From Mycobacterium sp. (GTDB lineage Bacteria > Actinomycetota > Actinomycetes > Mycobacteriales > Mycobacteriaceae): a stretch of DNA of 5,318 bases. A program made the translations under genes and the position numbers. The notes beneath the pieces were generated by a model, which was not told where the DNA came from, ran no database searches, and was given only the letters and a program-made list of their open reading frames with translations. The stretch lies in assembly GCA_028706695.1 (NCBI GenBank), contig JAQTVU010000224.1, forward strand, positions 1 through 5,318. The letters are read 5' to 3'. This document shows, one piece after another, positions 1 through 5,318 of this stretch. Within the stretch, counting starts at the first letter, position 1. Each line of letters opens with the position of its first letter.

Positions 1-186
1 ACCGGGCACGAACGGCGGCGGCAGCTTGAGTTGGTATTCGCCCCGGCTCAGCAGCAGGTCGGGAAAGCAGATCCCGGCGGCCCGCACGTCGATGATGACG
101 TTGTCACCGTCGTCGGGCAGGTCGTCGATGTCGGTGTACACCATGCCGTCGGGACCCGACAGGCGTTTGACCACACAAGCTTTCAT
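1..186 (-). CDS. Quinone oxidoreductase, MDR family (N-terminal 62 residues; runs off left edge)
   Basis: This is the start of a medium-chain dehydrogenase/reductase of the quinone oxidoreductase type, a cytosolic family that normally uses NADPH to reduce quinones or enone-type carbonyls without zinc. The protein begins MKACVVKRLSGPDGM. It shows the GroES-like N-terminal domain, with RAAGICFPDLLLSRGEYQ at about residues 35-52 followed by LPPPFVPG at 55-62, which matches the family pattern of an Asp after a Cys/Asn-Phe-Pro and a Gly-x-Tyr. The nucleotide-binding domain lies outside the window. The ATG is at 186, 30 bp after the SDR stop. The nearest purine-rich ribosome site, TAGGGG at 199-204, sits 12 nt upstream of the ATG, which is rather far. 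Co-transcription with the SDR is likely. By position and N-terminus it corresponds to what I remember as Rv0149 in M. tuberculosis. Family assignment is firm; the substrate is unknown. Confidence 0.88.
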   Translation of the reverse strand, partial: MKACVVKRLSGPDGMVYTDIDDLPDDGDNVIIDVRAAGICFPDLLLSRGEYQLKLPPPFVPG

Positions 187-216
187 AACTTTTATGGGCC
201 CCTACGAATCCTTCTG

Positions 217-1077
217 CTACAGCTTGAATTCGGCCTTGCGGGCCGCCGACAGGTCGGTGATCTCGCTCCAGTGCGAGGCGATGTCCTGCACCGACGGCGG
301 CGTCTTGAAGGTGACGCCCTCGTTGCCGAACAGCGCCACCCGCTGCACCCTGCCGCCACCGACGATGAAAACCGATGCGGTGTCGGCGCATTCCTCCGTG
401 CACAGGTAGGCCACCACCGGCGCGACGTACTCCGGCGTCAATCTATCCAGGACTTCCTTCGGAAGGATATCCTCGGTCATCCTGGTGGCCGCGATCGGGG
501 CGACGGCGTTGGCGCGGATGTGGTACTTGGCGCCTTCCTGCGCCAGCGTATTGATCATGCCGACCAGGCCGAGTTTGGCTGCGCCGTAGTTGCTCTGCCC
601 GAAGTTGCCGAACAGTCCGCTGGTGGAGGTGGCAACGACGACCCGCCCGTAGCTCTGCTCACGAAAATGCGGCCACGCGGCGCGCAGCACGTTATAGCCG
701 CCGTAGAGGTGCACCCTGAGCACCGCGTCCCAGTTCTCGAACGTCATCTTGTGGAACGTGCCGTCGCGCAAGATACCGGCGTTGCTCACCACGCCGTGCA
801 CGGCGCCGAACTCGTCGAGCGCGGTCTTGATGATGTTGGCCGCACCGTCCTCGGTGGCGACGCTGTCGTAGTTGGCCACCGCCCGGCCGCCGGCCTTACG
901 GATCTCGGACACGACCCGATCGGCCATCGCGGATCCGGCGCCCGTCCCGTCGCGGGCACCGCCGAGGTCGTTGACGACGACACTGGCGCCCTCCCTGGCG
1001 AGGGTGCAGGCGTATTCGCGGCCCAGCCCCCCGCCCGCTCCGGTCACGACGACGACACGATCCTGCACTCCTGGCAT
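217..1077 (-). CDS. Short-chain dehydrogenase/reductase, MFE-2-type (3R)-hydroxyacyl-CoA dehydrogenase-like
   Basis: This 286-residue SDR has a Rossmann fold for NAD(P). Visible are the cofactor loop TGAGGGLG at 12-19, NDLGG at 36-40, NAG at 99-101 and the catalytic Ser151, Tyr164 (YGAAK) and Lys168. The stretches GLFGNFGQSNYGAAKLGL (154-171) and PEYVAP (215-220), and the Asn-Asp-Leu-Gly-Gly after strand 2, resemble the dehydrogenase domain of peroxisomal multifunctional enzyme type 2, so (3R)-hydroxyacyl-CoA or a similar beta-hydroxy lipid is the best substrate guess. His123 (RVHLYG) occupies the place where classical SDRs have the tetrad Asn; I recall the same His in MFE-2 proteins. No hydratase or sterol-carrier domain is fused. 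Residues 244-286 form a tail beyond the core. The ATG is preceded by AGAGGA at 1083-1088, 5 nt away. The gene lies 47 bp after the aldehyde dehydrogenase and matches the position of Rv0148. A generic 3-oxoacyl reductase role is the main alternative. Confidence 0.93.
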   Translation of the reverse strand: MPGVQDRVVVVTGAGGGLGREYACTLAREGASVVVNDLGGARDGTGAGSAMADRVVSEIRKAGGRAVANYDSVATEDGAANIIKTALDEFGAVHGVVSNAGILRDGTFHKMTFENWDAVLRVHLYGGYNVLRAAWPHFREQSYGRVVVATSTSGLFGNFGQSNYGAAKLGLVGMINTLAQEGAKYHIRANAVAPIAATRMTEDILPKEVLDRLTPEYVAPVVAYLCTEECADTASVFIVGGGRVQRVALFGNEGVTFKTPPSVQDIASHWSEITDLSAARKAEFKL

Positions 1078-1124
1078 CGGGTTCCTCTCTGCTGTTATGC
1101 AAATGCGGGACCAAAAGGGCGGTC

Positions 1125-2552
1125 TCAGAACAGCTTTCGGACCATCTTGAACGCCCGATCGGTGTACGGCGGGTAGATGAAGTGCGAGAAGTCCGGCCGC
1201 GTCGGTTTGGTCAGCACCGACTTACGGTGACTGAACTCCTCGAACCCGAACTTGCCGTGGTAGGCGCCCAGCCCGGACGTGCCCACGCCACCGAACGGCA
1301 ACTTGGCCGTCGACACCTGGAAGGCGAGGTGGTTGACCAGCATGCCGCCGGCCGGCACCTCCGTGATCACCCGCTCACGCGTCGCCCGCGACTTGGTGAA
1401 CAGGTACACGGCCAACGGCTTGGGTCGCGCATTGACGAAATGTATTGCGTCGTCCAGGCTTTGAGCGGTGACCACCGGCAGAATCGGCCCGAATATCTCG
1501 TTGCACATCAATGGGCCGTCCAGATCGGGGTCGACGACCACCGTCGGCTGGATACGCAGGGTCGACGGGTCGCAGTCGCCGCCGACGGTGATTCTGCCGT
1601 CCGTTCCCGACAGGTAAGCCCTGAGCCGGTCGAATTGGCGCCGATTGACGATGCGCATGCCTTCCGGGTTCTTGGACCGGAACTTGGCGATGGCGGCGCC
1701 GATCTTGTCCACGAGTTCGTCGCGGATCTTTGCGTCGGCGAGCACGTAGTCGGGCGCCACACAGGTCTGGCCGCCGTTGAGCAGCTTCATCCAGGCGATC
1801 CGCTTGGCCGCCACGTCGATGTCGGCGTCGGCGGCGACAATCACCGGGCTCTTCCCGCCGAGCTCCAGGGTGACCGGGGTGAGATGCGGCGCGGCGCCTT
1901 GGTACACCTTGCGGCCGGTCTCGGTGCTACCGGTGAACATCACCCGGTCCAGGCCCAGGGCGATCAGCTCCTGACTCACCGAGCCGTCGCCCTCGACCAC
2001 GGCGATCGCGTCGTTGTCCAGATAGCGGGGCACCAACTCGGCCATCAAGTGTGACGACGCGGGCGCGATTTCGGAGGGTTTGAGGATCACGGCGTTGCCG
2101 GCGGCGATCGCACCGACCGCCGGTCCCAGCGTGAGGTAGAACGGGTAGTTCCAGGCGCCGATGATCAGCACGGTGCCGTAGGGCTCATACTCGACCCAGC
2201 CGCGGCCGGGCAGCTGGGCCACCTCGAGCAGCACGTATTTGCGGCGCGTCCACCGGCGCAGGTGCTTGGCGGCGTACTTGGCCTCGCTCGCGGTGATGGC
2301 GATGTCCGCGATATAGGCCTCGAAAAGGTTGCGGTCCAGGTCGTCGGCGAGCGCCGCGCCGATCGTGGCCTCGTTCTCCTCCATCAGCTTCCGCAGTTGC
2401 AGCAACTGACCCTTGCGCCACTCGAGGTCGCGAGTGCGCCCGGTGGCGAAGGTGCTGCGCAGCCGGGCCACCGTGGTGGGGATGTCCACCGGCCGAGCTG
2501 CGGTTCCGCTCACGGATTGGGGCGTCTTCGGCGCTACCGATTCGGTGGTCAT
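1125..2552 (-). CDS. NAD(P)-dependent aldehyde dehydrogenase, class 3-like
   Basis: This enzyme oxidises an aldehyde to a carboxylic acid with NAD(P). From the ATG at 2552 it has 475 residues. It shows the oxyanion Asn135 in AWNYP, cofactor-binding KPSE at 158-161, GSTETG at 208-213, general base Glu230 in LELGGKSP, nucleophile Cys264 in GGQTCVAPDY, EIFGP at 352-356 and PFGGVGTSGLG at 419-429. The short length, AWNYPFYLTLGP and the APDY after the cysteine point to the class 3 (ALDH3, fatty or aromatic aldehyde) branch. All catalytic residues are intact. I chose 2552 because a strong ribosome site precedes it. The frame is open up to an ATG at 2639 (504 residues), but that ATG has no visible ribosome site, and the extra 29 residues lie upstream of the usual family start. 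I recall the M. tuberculosis counterpart Rv0147 as about 506 residues, so the long form may appear in annotations. The gene heads a co-directional run with the SDR and MDR genes. Confidence 0.93.
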   Translation of the reverse strand: MTTESVAPKTPQSVSGTAARPVDIPTTVARLRSTFATGRTRDLEWRKGQLLQLRKLMEENEATIGAALADDLDRNLFEAYIADIAITASEAKYAAKHLRRWTRRKYVLLEVAQLPGRGWVEYEPYGTVLIIGAWNYPFYLTLGPAVGAIAAGNAVILKPSEIAPASSHLMAELVPRYLDNDAIAVVEGDGSVSQELIALGLDRVMFTGSTETGRKVYQGAAPHLTPVTLELGGKSPVIVAADADIDVAAKRIAWMKLLNGGQTCVAPDYVLADAKIRDELVDKIGAAIAKFRSKNPEGMRIVNRRQFDRLRAYLSGTDGRITVGGDCDPSTLRIQPTVVVDPDLDGPLMCNEIFGPILPVVTAQSLDDAIHFVNARPKPLAVYLFTKSRATRERVITEVPAGGMLVNHLAFQVSTAKLPFGGVGTSGLGAYHGKFGFEEFSHRKSVLTKPTRPDFSHFIYPPYTDRAFKMVRKLF

Positions 2553-2559
2553 CAGCGTG

Positions 2560-2569
2560 CCTTCCCTTC
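2560..2569 (-). promoter_or_regulatory. Ribosome binding site deciding the aldehyde dehydrogenase start
   Basis: On the minus strand the purine-rich stretch GAAGGGAAGG ends 7 nt before the ATG at 2552. This is close to ideal Shine-Dalgarno spacing and is the main reason to prefer this start over the in-frame ATG at 2639, which is preceded by CTCTCCCAACCGG with no such site. Confidence 0.6.
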
Positions 2570-2628
2570 TCGGATTCCCGGAGTCGGCCCGGTGCGCTTC
2601 GCGCGGGCACTCGAGGGGGATAACCGCG

Positions 2629-2634
2629 ATCCTA
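2629..2634 (-). promoter_or_regulatory. Candidate -10 box (TAGGAT) upstream of aldehyde dehydrogenase
   Basis: TAGGAT on the minus strand fits the mycobacterial TANNNT -10 pattern and would give a 5' leader of about 70 nt before the ATG at 2552. No convincing -35 element stands at the standard distance; TTGCTC lies 15 bp upstream, which is short. Transcription starting here could not express the 2639 start, so the two readings can be told apart. The rest of the 278-bp gap (2553-2830) holds the hairpin at 2786-2811 and no gene I can support. Confidence 0.25.
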
Positions 2635-2785
2635 ACCATCCGGTTGGGAGAGCAATAGCAAAGGACCGCCGGGGCAAGGCGCGTGGCTTGCTGGCGCAGC
2701 TCAACGGGCCTCGCGCACGTTGGGAGGTCAATCTCGCAGGTGACGGGTCCCGTTGGGTCCAGGTGCCAGCGGCATCGTGCCGGCC

Positions 2786-2811
2786 GATCGCCCGGCTTTC
2801 CCGGTGCGATC
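2786..2811 (-). terminator. Hairpin downstream of the second methyltransferase; candidate terminator without U-tract
   Basis: Read on the minus strand, GATCGC-A-CCGG-GAAAG-CCGG-GCGATC folds into a 10-bp stem with one bulged A and a five-base loop. It begins 19 nt after the methyltransferase TAA stop at 2831-2833. No run of T follows (the next bases are GGCCGGCACG), so it is not a classical intrinsic terminator. Hairpins without a U-tract have been proposed as terminators in mycobacteria. It could instead protect the 3' end of the mRNA. Its position at the boundary between the methyltransferase pair and the dehydrogenase genes fits an end-of-operon role. Confidence 0.45.
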
Positions 2812-2830
2812 AGTCAGCCCGCGGCGTGAT

Positions 2831-3772
2831 TTACAGCCGCTCGGCGGTCACGAAGTCGGAGAACGCGTCCTTGTCATCGGCCAACGGAACGTTCTCGATC
2901 CAGCGGCCCGCGCGGCGCATCTCGTCCGGCGAGGGCTGCGCTGCGGCCCGCCAGCCGTGGCTGTTCAGCCAGTGGGCGACGTCAGCGCGATCGTCTTCGT
3001 GATACATCAGCTCCCCGACGTCGACCGTCTCCTCCAAGCCGAGCTCGTCGGCCACCTTCCTGAACCGCTCGCGCATCTGCTGGCGCCGCTCTTCGGCATG
3101 CAACGGCGCGGTTTCCGCCGCGACCCGGCTCCCGGCCGAGCTCATCTCTCCGATCTGGGTGAACAGTCGGTCCTGGGCTTCGCCGGGCAGGTACATCAAC
3201 AGGCCTTCGGCCAGCCATGCGGTGCGCGCGACCGGGTCGAATCCCGCGGCGCGCAGCGCGGCGGGCCAGTCCTGGCGCAGGTCGACGGCCACCTCACGGC
3301 GGTCGGCCGAGGGTGTCACCCCGTGGTCGGCCAAGGTGCCCGACTTGTAGGCCAGCACCCGGGGCTGGTCGATCTCATACACCGTGGTTCCGGCCGGCCA
3401 GTCCAGGCGGTAGGCGCGCGAGTCCAGCCCCGACGCCAGGATCACCACCTGCCGGATACCGGCGGCGACGGCGTCGGCGAAGTATGCGTCGAAGAACTTT
3501 GTCCGCACCGCCTGGTAGCCGCGCATGTGGTCGAGCTGGGCCGCCGAGTCTGCGTCGAGGCTTTCCAGCTTGGCCGCGATGTCGGGATCGAGCATCGCCT
3601 CCCACAACACATTGGCCCCGGAGTTGCGGACCAGCAACTTGGCGTACGGGTCGTGGATCAGCGCGTCGGGGCGCTCGGTTTCAGCGGCTCTGGCGGCCGC
3701 CACCATCACCGCGGTGGTGCCGACACTGGTCTTGATGTCCCAGGTGTCGTCATGGGTGCGTAATGAACTCAT
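2831..3772 (-). CDS. SAM-dependent methyltransferase, TIGR00027 / LCM-like family (second of tandem pair)
   Basis: This 313-residue protein belongs to the mycobacterial family of putative S-adenosylmethionine-dependent methyltransferases related to leucine carboxyl methyltransferase. The SAM-binding motif I is RQVVILASGLDSRAYR (107-122). The acidic motif is YEIDQP (132-137), VDLRQDW lies at 163-169 and AEGLLMYLP at 188-196. The DTWDI near the N-terminus (9-13) and the YQAVRTKFFDAYF block (86-98) are family hallmarks. No signal peptide or membrane segment is visible, so it is probably cytosolic. The methyl acceptor is unknown; the family fold suggests an O-methyl transfer, possibly to a carboxylate. 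The ATG at 3772 lies 14 bp after the upstream paralogue's stop, with a modest GAGAG about 7 nt before it. The frame stays open further upstream, but that sequence overlaps the paralogue and is low-complexity Arg/Pro/Gly, so I reject it. Codon 4 is TTA, a rare leucine codon in such DNA. It matches the place of Rv0146. Confidence 0.92.
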   Translation of the reverse strand: MSSLRTHDDTWDIKTSVGTTAVMVAAARAAETERPDALIHDPYAKLLVRNSGANVLWEAMLDPDIAAKLESLDADSAAQLDHMRGYQAVRTKFFDAYFADAVAAGIRQVVILASGLDSRAYRLDWPAGTTVYEIDQPRVLAYKSGTLADHGVTPSADRREVAVDLRQDWPAALRAAGFDPVARTAWLAEGLLMYLPGEAQDRLFTQIGEMSSAGSRVAAETAPLHAEERRQQMRERFRKVADELGLEETVDVGELMYHEDDRADVAHWLNSHGWRAAAQPSPDEMRRAGRWIENVPLADDKDAFSDFVTAERL

Positions 3773-3786
3773 CGGGTGCTCTCGAT

Positions 3787-4770
3787 CTATGTCGGTGGGC
3801 GGTCGGGGGGGCTGCCGAGACACGCGCGCAGCAGCGTGCTGCGGACGGCCTCGTCGGACAGGTCTTCGGGGATCGGGCGGCCCAGCCGGGCCATCTCGTC
3901 GCGGTTGCTGATCGCCCGCACCTGCCACCCGCGGTCGGCCAGCCACTGCGCGGCGTCCGAGCGGTCCGGCTCCTGGTAGGTCAGCGCCTGCACATTGACG
4001 TCCAATCCGAGCCGTTCTCGCATCCGCAGCCAGCGGTGCGTGTTGCCCCTGGAACTCATGGCGAACACCTCGATGGCCACCTGGCTGCCGGGCGCGCTTA
4101 ACGCGGTCAGCATTTCGAAGAGCCGGTCCTGGGCGTCACTCGGCAGATAGGGCAGCAAACCCTCGGCAAGCCATGCGGTCGGGCGGCCGGTGGCGAATCC
4201 GGCCGCCTTCAGCGCTGCCGGCCAGTCGTCGCGCAAGTCCACCGCGACCGGATACCGCCGCGCGGTGGGCTCGGCGTCGTGCGACTGTAGGACCGCGCTC
4301 TTGTATTCCAGCACCTGGGGCTGGTCGATCTCGTACACCGTGGTGTCCGCCGGCCAATACAGCCGGTAAGCGCGCGAATCCAGCCCGGCGGCCAGGATCA
4401 CCACCTGCCGGATGCCGGCGTCGACCGCGTCGGCAAAGTAGGCGTCGAAGAAATGCGTGCGCACCGCCTGATAGTCAACGCCCAGGCGGTGGACGCGTTG
4501 CCCATGCTGGTCGCCGTCGAGCCAAGCGAGTCCCGGGTCGGCCAGCCGGGCCCACGCGGGACCGGCCGCCGACACCAGGGTCCCGGCGAACTCGTCACGA
4601 ATGAGCGGGTCGGGGCCCGCGGTTTCCACGGCGCGCGAAGCCGCGACCCCCAATGCGGTGGCGCCGACGAGTTCGGTGATGTCCCAGGTATCCCAAGCGG
4701 TACGGCGCGAGGGCGGCAGCGAAGGTTCCGACGAGGACCCAACAGCTGAGGAATCGTCGAGATAAGTCAT
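3787..4770 (-). CDS. SAM-dependent methyltransferase, TIGR00027 / LCM-like family (first of tandem pair)
   Basis: This 327-residue paralogue of the adjacent methyltransferase carries the same elements: DTWDI at 27-31, YQAVRTHFFDAYF at 100-112, SAM motif RQVVILAAGLDSRAYR at 121-136, YEIDQP at 146-151, VDLRDDW at 177-183 and AEGLLPYLP at 202-210. Across residues 100-158 it agrees with the neighbour at 52 of 59 positions, then diverges more in the C-terminal half, where acceptor specificity is expected to lie. The first 25 or so residues, rich in Ser and Pro, extend beyond the neighbour's N-terminus. No Shine-Dalgarno sequence is evident before the ATG at 4770, and a possible -10 box lies only 9 nt upstream, so a leaderless or near-leaderless message is possible; a start further in is the alternative. 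It is 78 bp downstream of the TetR gene and matches the place of Rv0145. The substrate is unknown. Confidence 0.92.
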   Translation of the reverse strand: MTYLDDSSAVGSSSEPSLPPSRRTAWDTWDITELVGATALGVAASRAVETAGPDPLIRDEFAGTLVSAAGPAWARLADPGLAWLDGDQHGQRVHRLGVDYQAVRTHFFDAYFADAVDAGIRQVVILAAGLDSRAYRLYWPADTTVYEIDQPQVLEYKSAVLQSHDAEPTARRYPVAVDLRDDWPAALKAAGFATGRPTAWLAEGLLPYLPSDAQDRLFEMLTALSAPGSQVAIEVFAMSSRGNTHRWLRMRERLGLDVNVQALTYQEPDRSDAAQWLADRGWQVRAISNRDEMARLGRPIPEDLSDEAVRSTLLRACLGSPPDRPPT

Positions 4771-4779
4771 ATCGCAGAT

Positions 4780-4785
4780 ATGCTA
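4780..4785 (-). promoter_or_regulatory. Candidate -10 box (TAGCAT) immediately upstream of the first methyltransferase
   Basis: TAGCAT on the minus strand matches TANNNT and ends 9 nt before the ATG at 4770. A transcript started from it would have almost no leader, which agrees with the lack of a ribosome site there. No clear -35 element was found. This is a motif match only. Confidence 0.25.
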
Positions 4786-4800
4786 CCCGAATAAGTTAGG

Positions 4801-4815
4801 CAAGCTATACGCTTG
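4801..4815. promoter_or_regulatory. Short inverted repeat in the TetR-methyltransferase gap; possible operator
   Basis: CAAGC-TATAC-GCTTG is a perfect inverted repeat with 5-bp arms around a five-base centre. It sits in the 78-bp gap between the TetR regulator and the first methyltransferase, 31 bp upstream of the methyltransferase ATG. TetR proteins bind palindromes in such places, so a role as operator is conceivable. The arms are short and could arise by chance. Confidence 0.25.
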
Positions 4816-4848
4816 TGCGAAACGTCACTGGCCGCATGGGGGCGCCGA

Positions 4849-5318
4849 TCAGGACTGGGGCCGCCACAGGGCGCCTTCCAGCAGTCGGCGCAGCATGTCG
4901 ATGACCGCACTCATCTCCTGATGGCTGCGCAGACAACCGGCGTAAAACCCCGCGCCGCACAGCACCAGAACGAGGGTCTCCACCAGCGCGGTGGCATCGA
5001 CGTCGCGGGCCACTTCGCCGCGCTCGATCGCGTCGCCGACGGCGCAGGTCAAAAGGTTGCGGATGAGTTGCACACTATCGTTTTCGGCGATATTCAATTC
5101 CGGATGCCTCTGTGATTCCAACACATGGGTGACGAGAAACGCGGCGGTGCCGGGATTTTCGAAATCTGACTGCCGGGCGGCGACAAGAAATGCCGCCAAC
5201 CACTCGATCAGGGTGCGCCCGGTTGGCGCCATCGCGGCCGGCCGCGACCAGGACCTGGTTGGTTTGATCTACCACTTCCCGATACAGCACGTGCTTGCTG
5301 GGGAAGTAGTGGTTGACG
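4849..5318 (-). pseudogene. TetR-family transcriptional regulator, apparently frameshifted; 5' end outside window
   Basis: The right edge enters a TetR regulator inside its DNA-binding domain: from 5317 the frame reads VNHYFPSKHVLYREVVDQTN, the typical end of the TetR helix-turn-helix and helix 4. That frame then degrades into Arg-rich sequence. The family-like ligand-binding domain, RTLIEWLAAFLVAARQ through LVLVLCGAGFYAG to MLRRLLEGALW, is in the frame one base further on and ends at the TGA at 4849-4851. The second frame has a TAG just upstream (about 5270), so neither frame alone encodes the whole protein. Removing one base from the CCC run at 5218-5220 would join them as GRDGANRRTLIEWL. 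It is either a real one-base insertion that inactivates the regulator or a sequencing error. A separate protein starting at the ATG at 5232 (127 residues) would lack any DNA-binding domain. The position matches Rv0144, and the natural target would be the adjacent methyltransferase genes. Confidence 0.68.

Noticed and set aside
31..1176. Plus-strand open frame of 381 codons antisense to the SDR gene
   Set aside because: It is the shadow of a clear SDR gene in GC-rich DNA. The translation is rich in His/Val/Gly/Arg with no family motif.
1182..2054. Plus-strand open frame of 290 codons antisense to the aldehyde dehydrogenase
   Set aside because: It lies opposite catalytic motifs of the real gene and has no recognisable domain, so it is a third-position GC artefact.
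2743..2753. Small palindrome ACGGG-T-CCCGT in the gap before the aldehyde dehydrogenase
   Set aside because: It is short, has a one-base centre too tight for a hairpin loop, and is of a kind expected by chance in GC-rich DNA. I have no reason to call it an operator.
2753..3763. Plus-strand open frame of 336 codons across the gap and the second methyltransferase
   Set aside because: It is antisense to an unambiguous methyltransferase and shows no protein motif of its own.
3773..3946. 58-codon N-terminal extension of the second methyltransferase
   Set aside because: It overlaps the end of the first methyltransferase in another frame and is low-complexity Arg/Pro/Gly. The ATG at 3772 fits the family start.
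4813..5115. Plus-strand open frame of 100 codons opposite the TetR gene
   Set aside because: It is a shadow of the TetR ligand-binding domain and has no supporting motif.
1..5318. Mobile elements, CRISPR arrays, tRNA or rRNA genes, toxin-antitoxin or defence genes
   Set aside because: I saw no transposase-like protein, terminal repeats, regularly spaced repeats or structural RNA signature anywhere in the window.

Overview
The window reads as chromosomal DNA from a Mycobacterium, probably a slow grower. It is GC-rich, every real gene is on the minus strand, and the gene order matches the block I remember from M. tuberculosis as Rv0144 to Rv0149. The species call and the orthology come from remembered gene order and protein hallmarks, not from a search.

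Layout in the direction of transcription (right to left): (1) 5318-4849, a TetR-family regulator that runs off the right edge and appears to carry a one-base frameshift near 5218-5220. (2) 4770-3787 and 3772-2831, two tandem paralogous SAM-dependent methyltransferases of the mycobacterial TIGR00027 / leucine carboxyl methyltransferase-like family, 14 bp apart. (3) 2830-2553, a 278-bp gap with a strong hairpin just after the second methyltransferase, a weak candidate -10 box and a good Shine-Dalgarno sequence. (4) 2552-1125, a class 3-type aldehyde dehydrogenase. (5) 1077-217, a short-chain dehydrogenase resembling the (3R)-hydroxyacyl-CoA dehydrogenase domain of multifunctional enzyme type 2. 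(6) 186-1, the N-terminus of a zinc-independent quinone oxidoreductase (MDR family), cut by the left edge.

The genes probably form two transcription units: the methyltransferase pair, possibly controlled by the neighbouring TetR protein, and the aldehyde dehydrogenase, SDR and MDR trio with gaps of 47 and 30 bp. All three enzymes of the trio are NAD(P)-linked oxidoreductases for carbonyl, alcohol or enoyl-type substrates, which suggests lipid or aldehyde metabolism; the substrate cannot be read from the sequence. A link to the methyltransferases, for example methylation of a carboxylate made by the dehydrogenase, is a hypothesis only.

I found no mobile element, CRISPR array, tRNA or rRNA. 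This looks like a conserved, ordinary mycobacterial locus. The most notable points are the broken regulator, the closely related methyltransferase pair and the hairpin between the two units.
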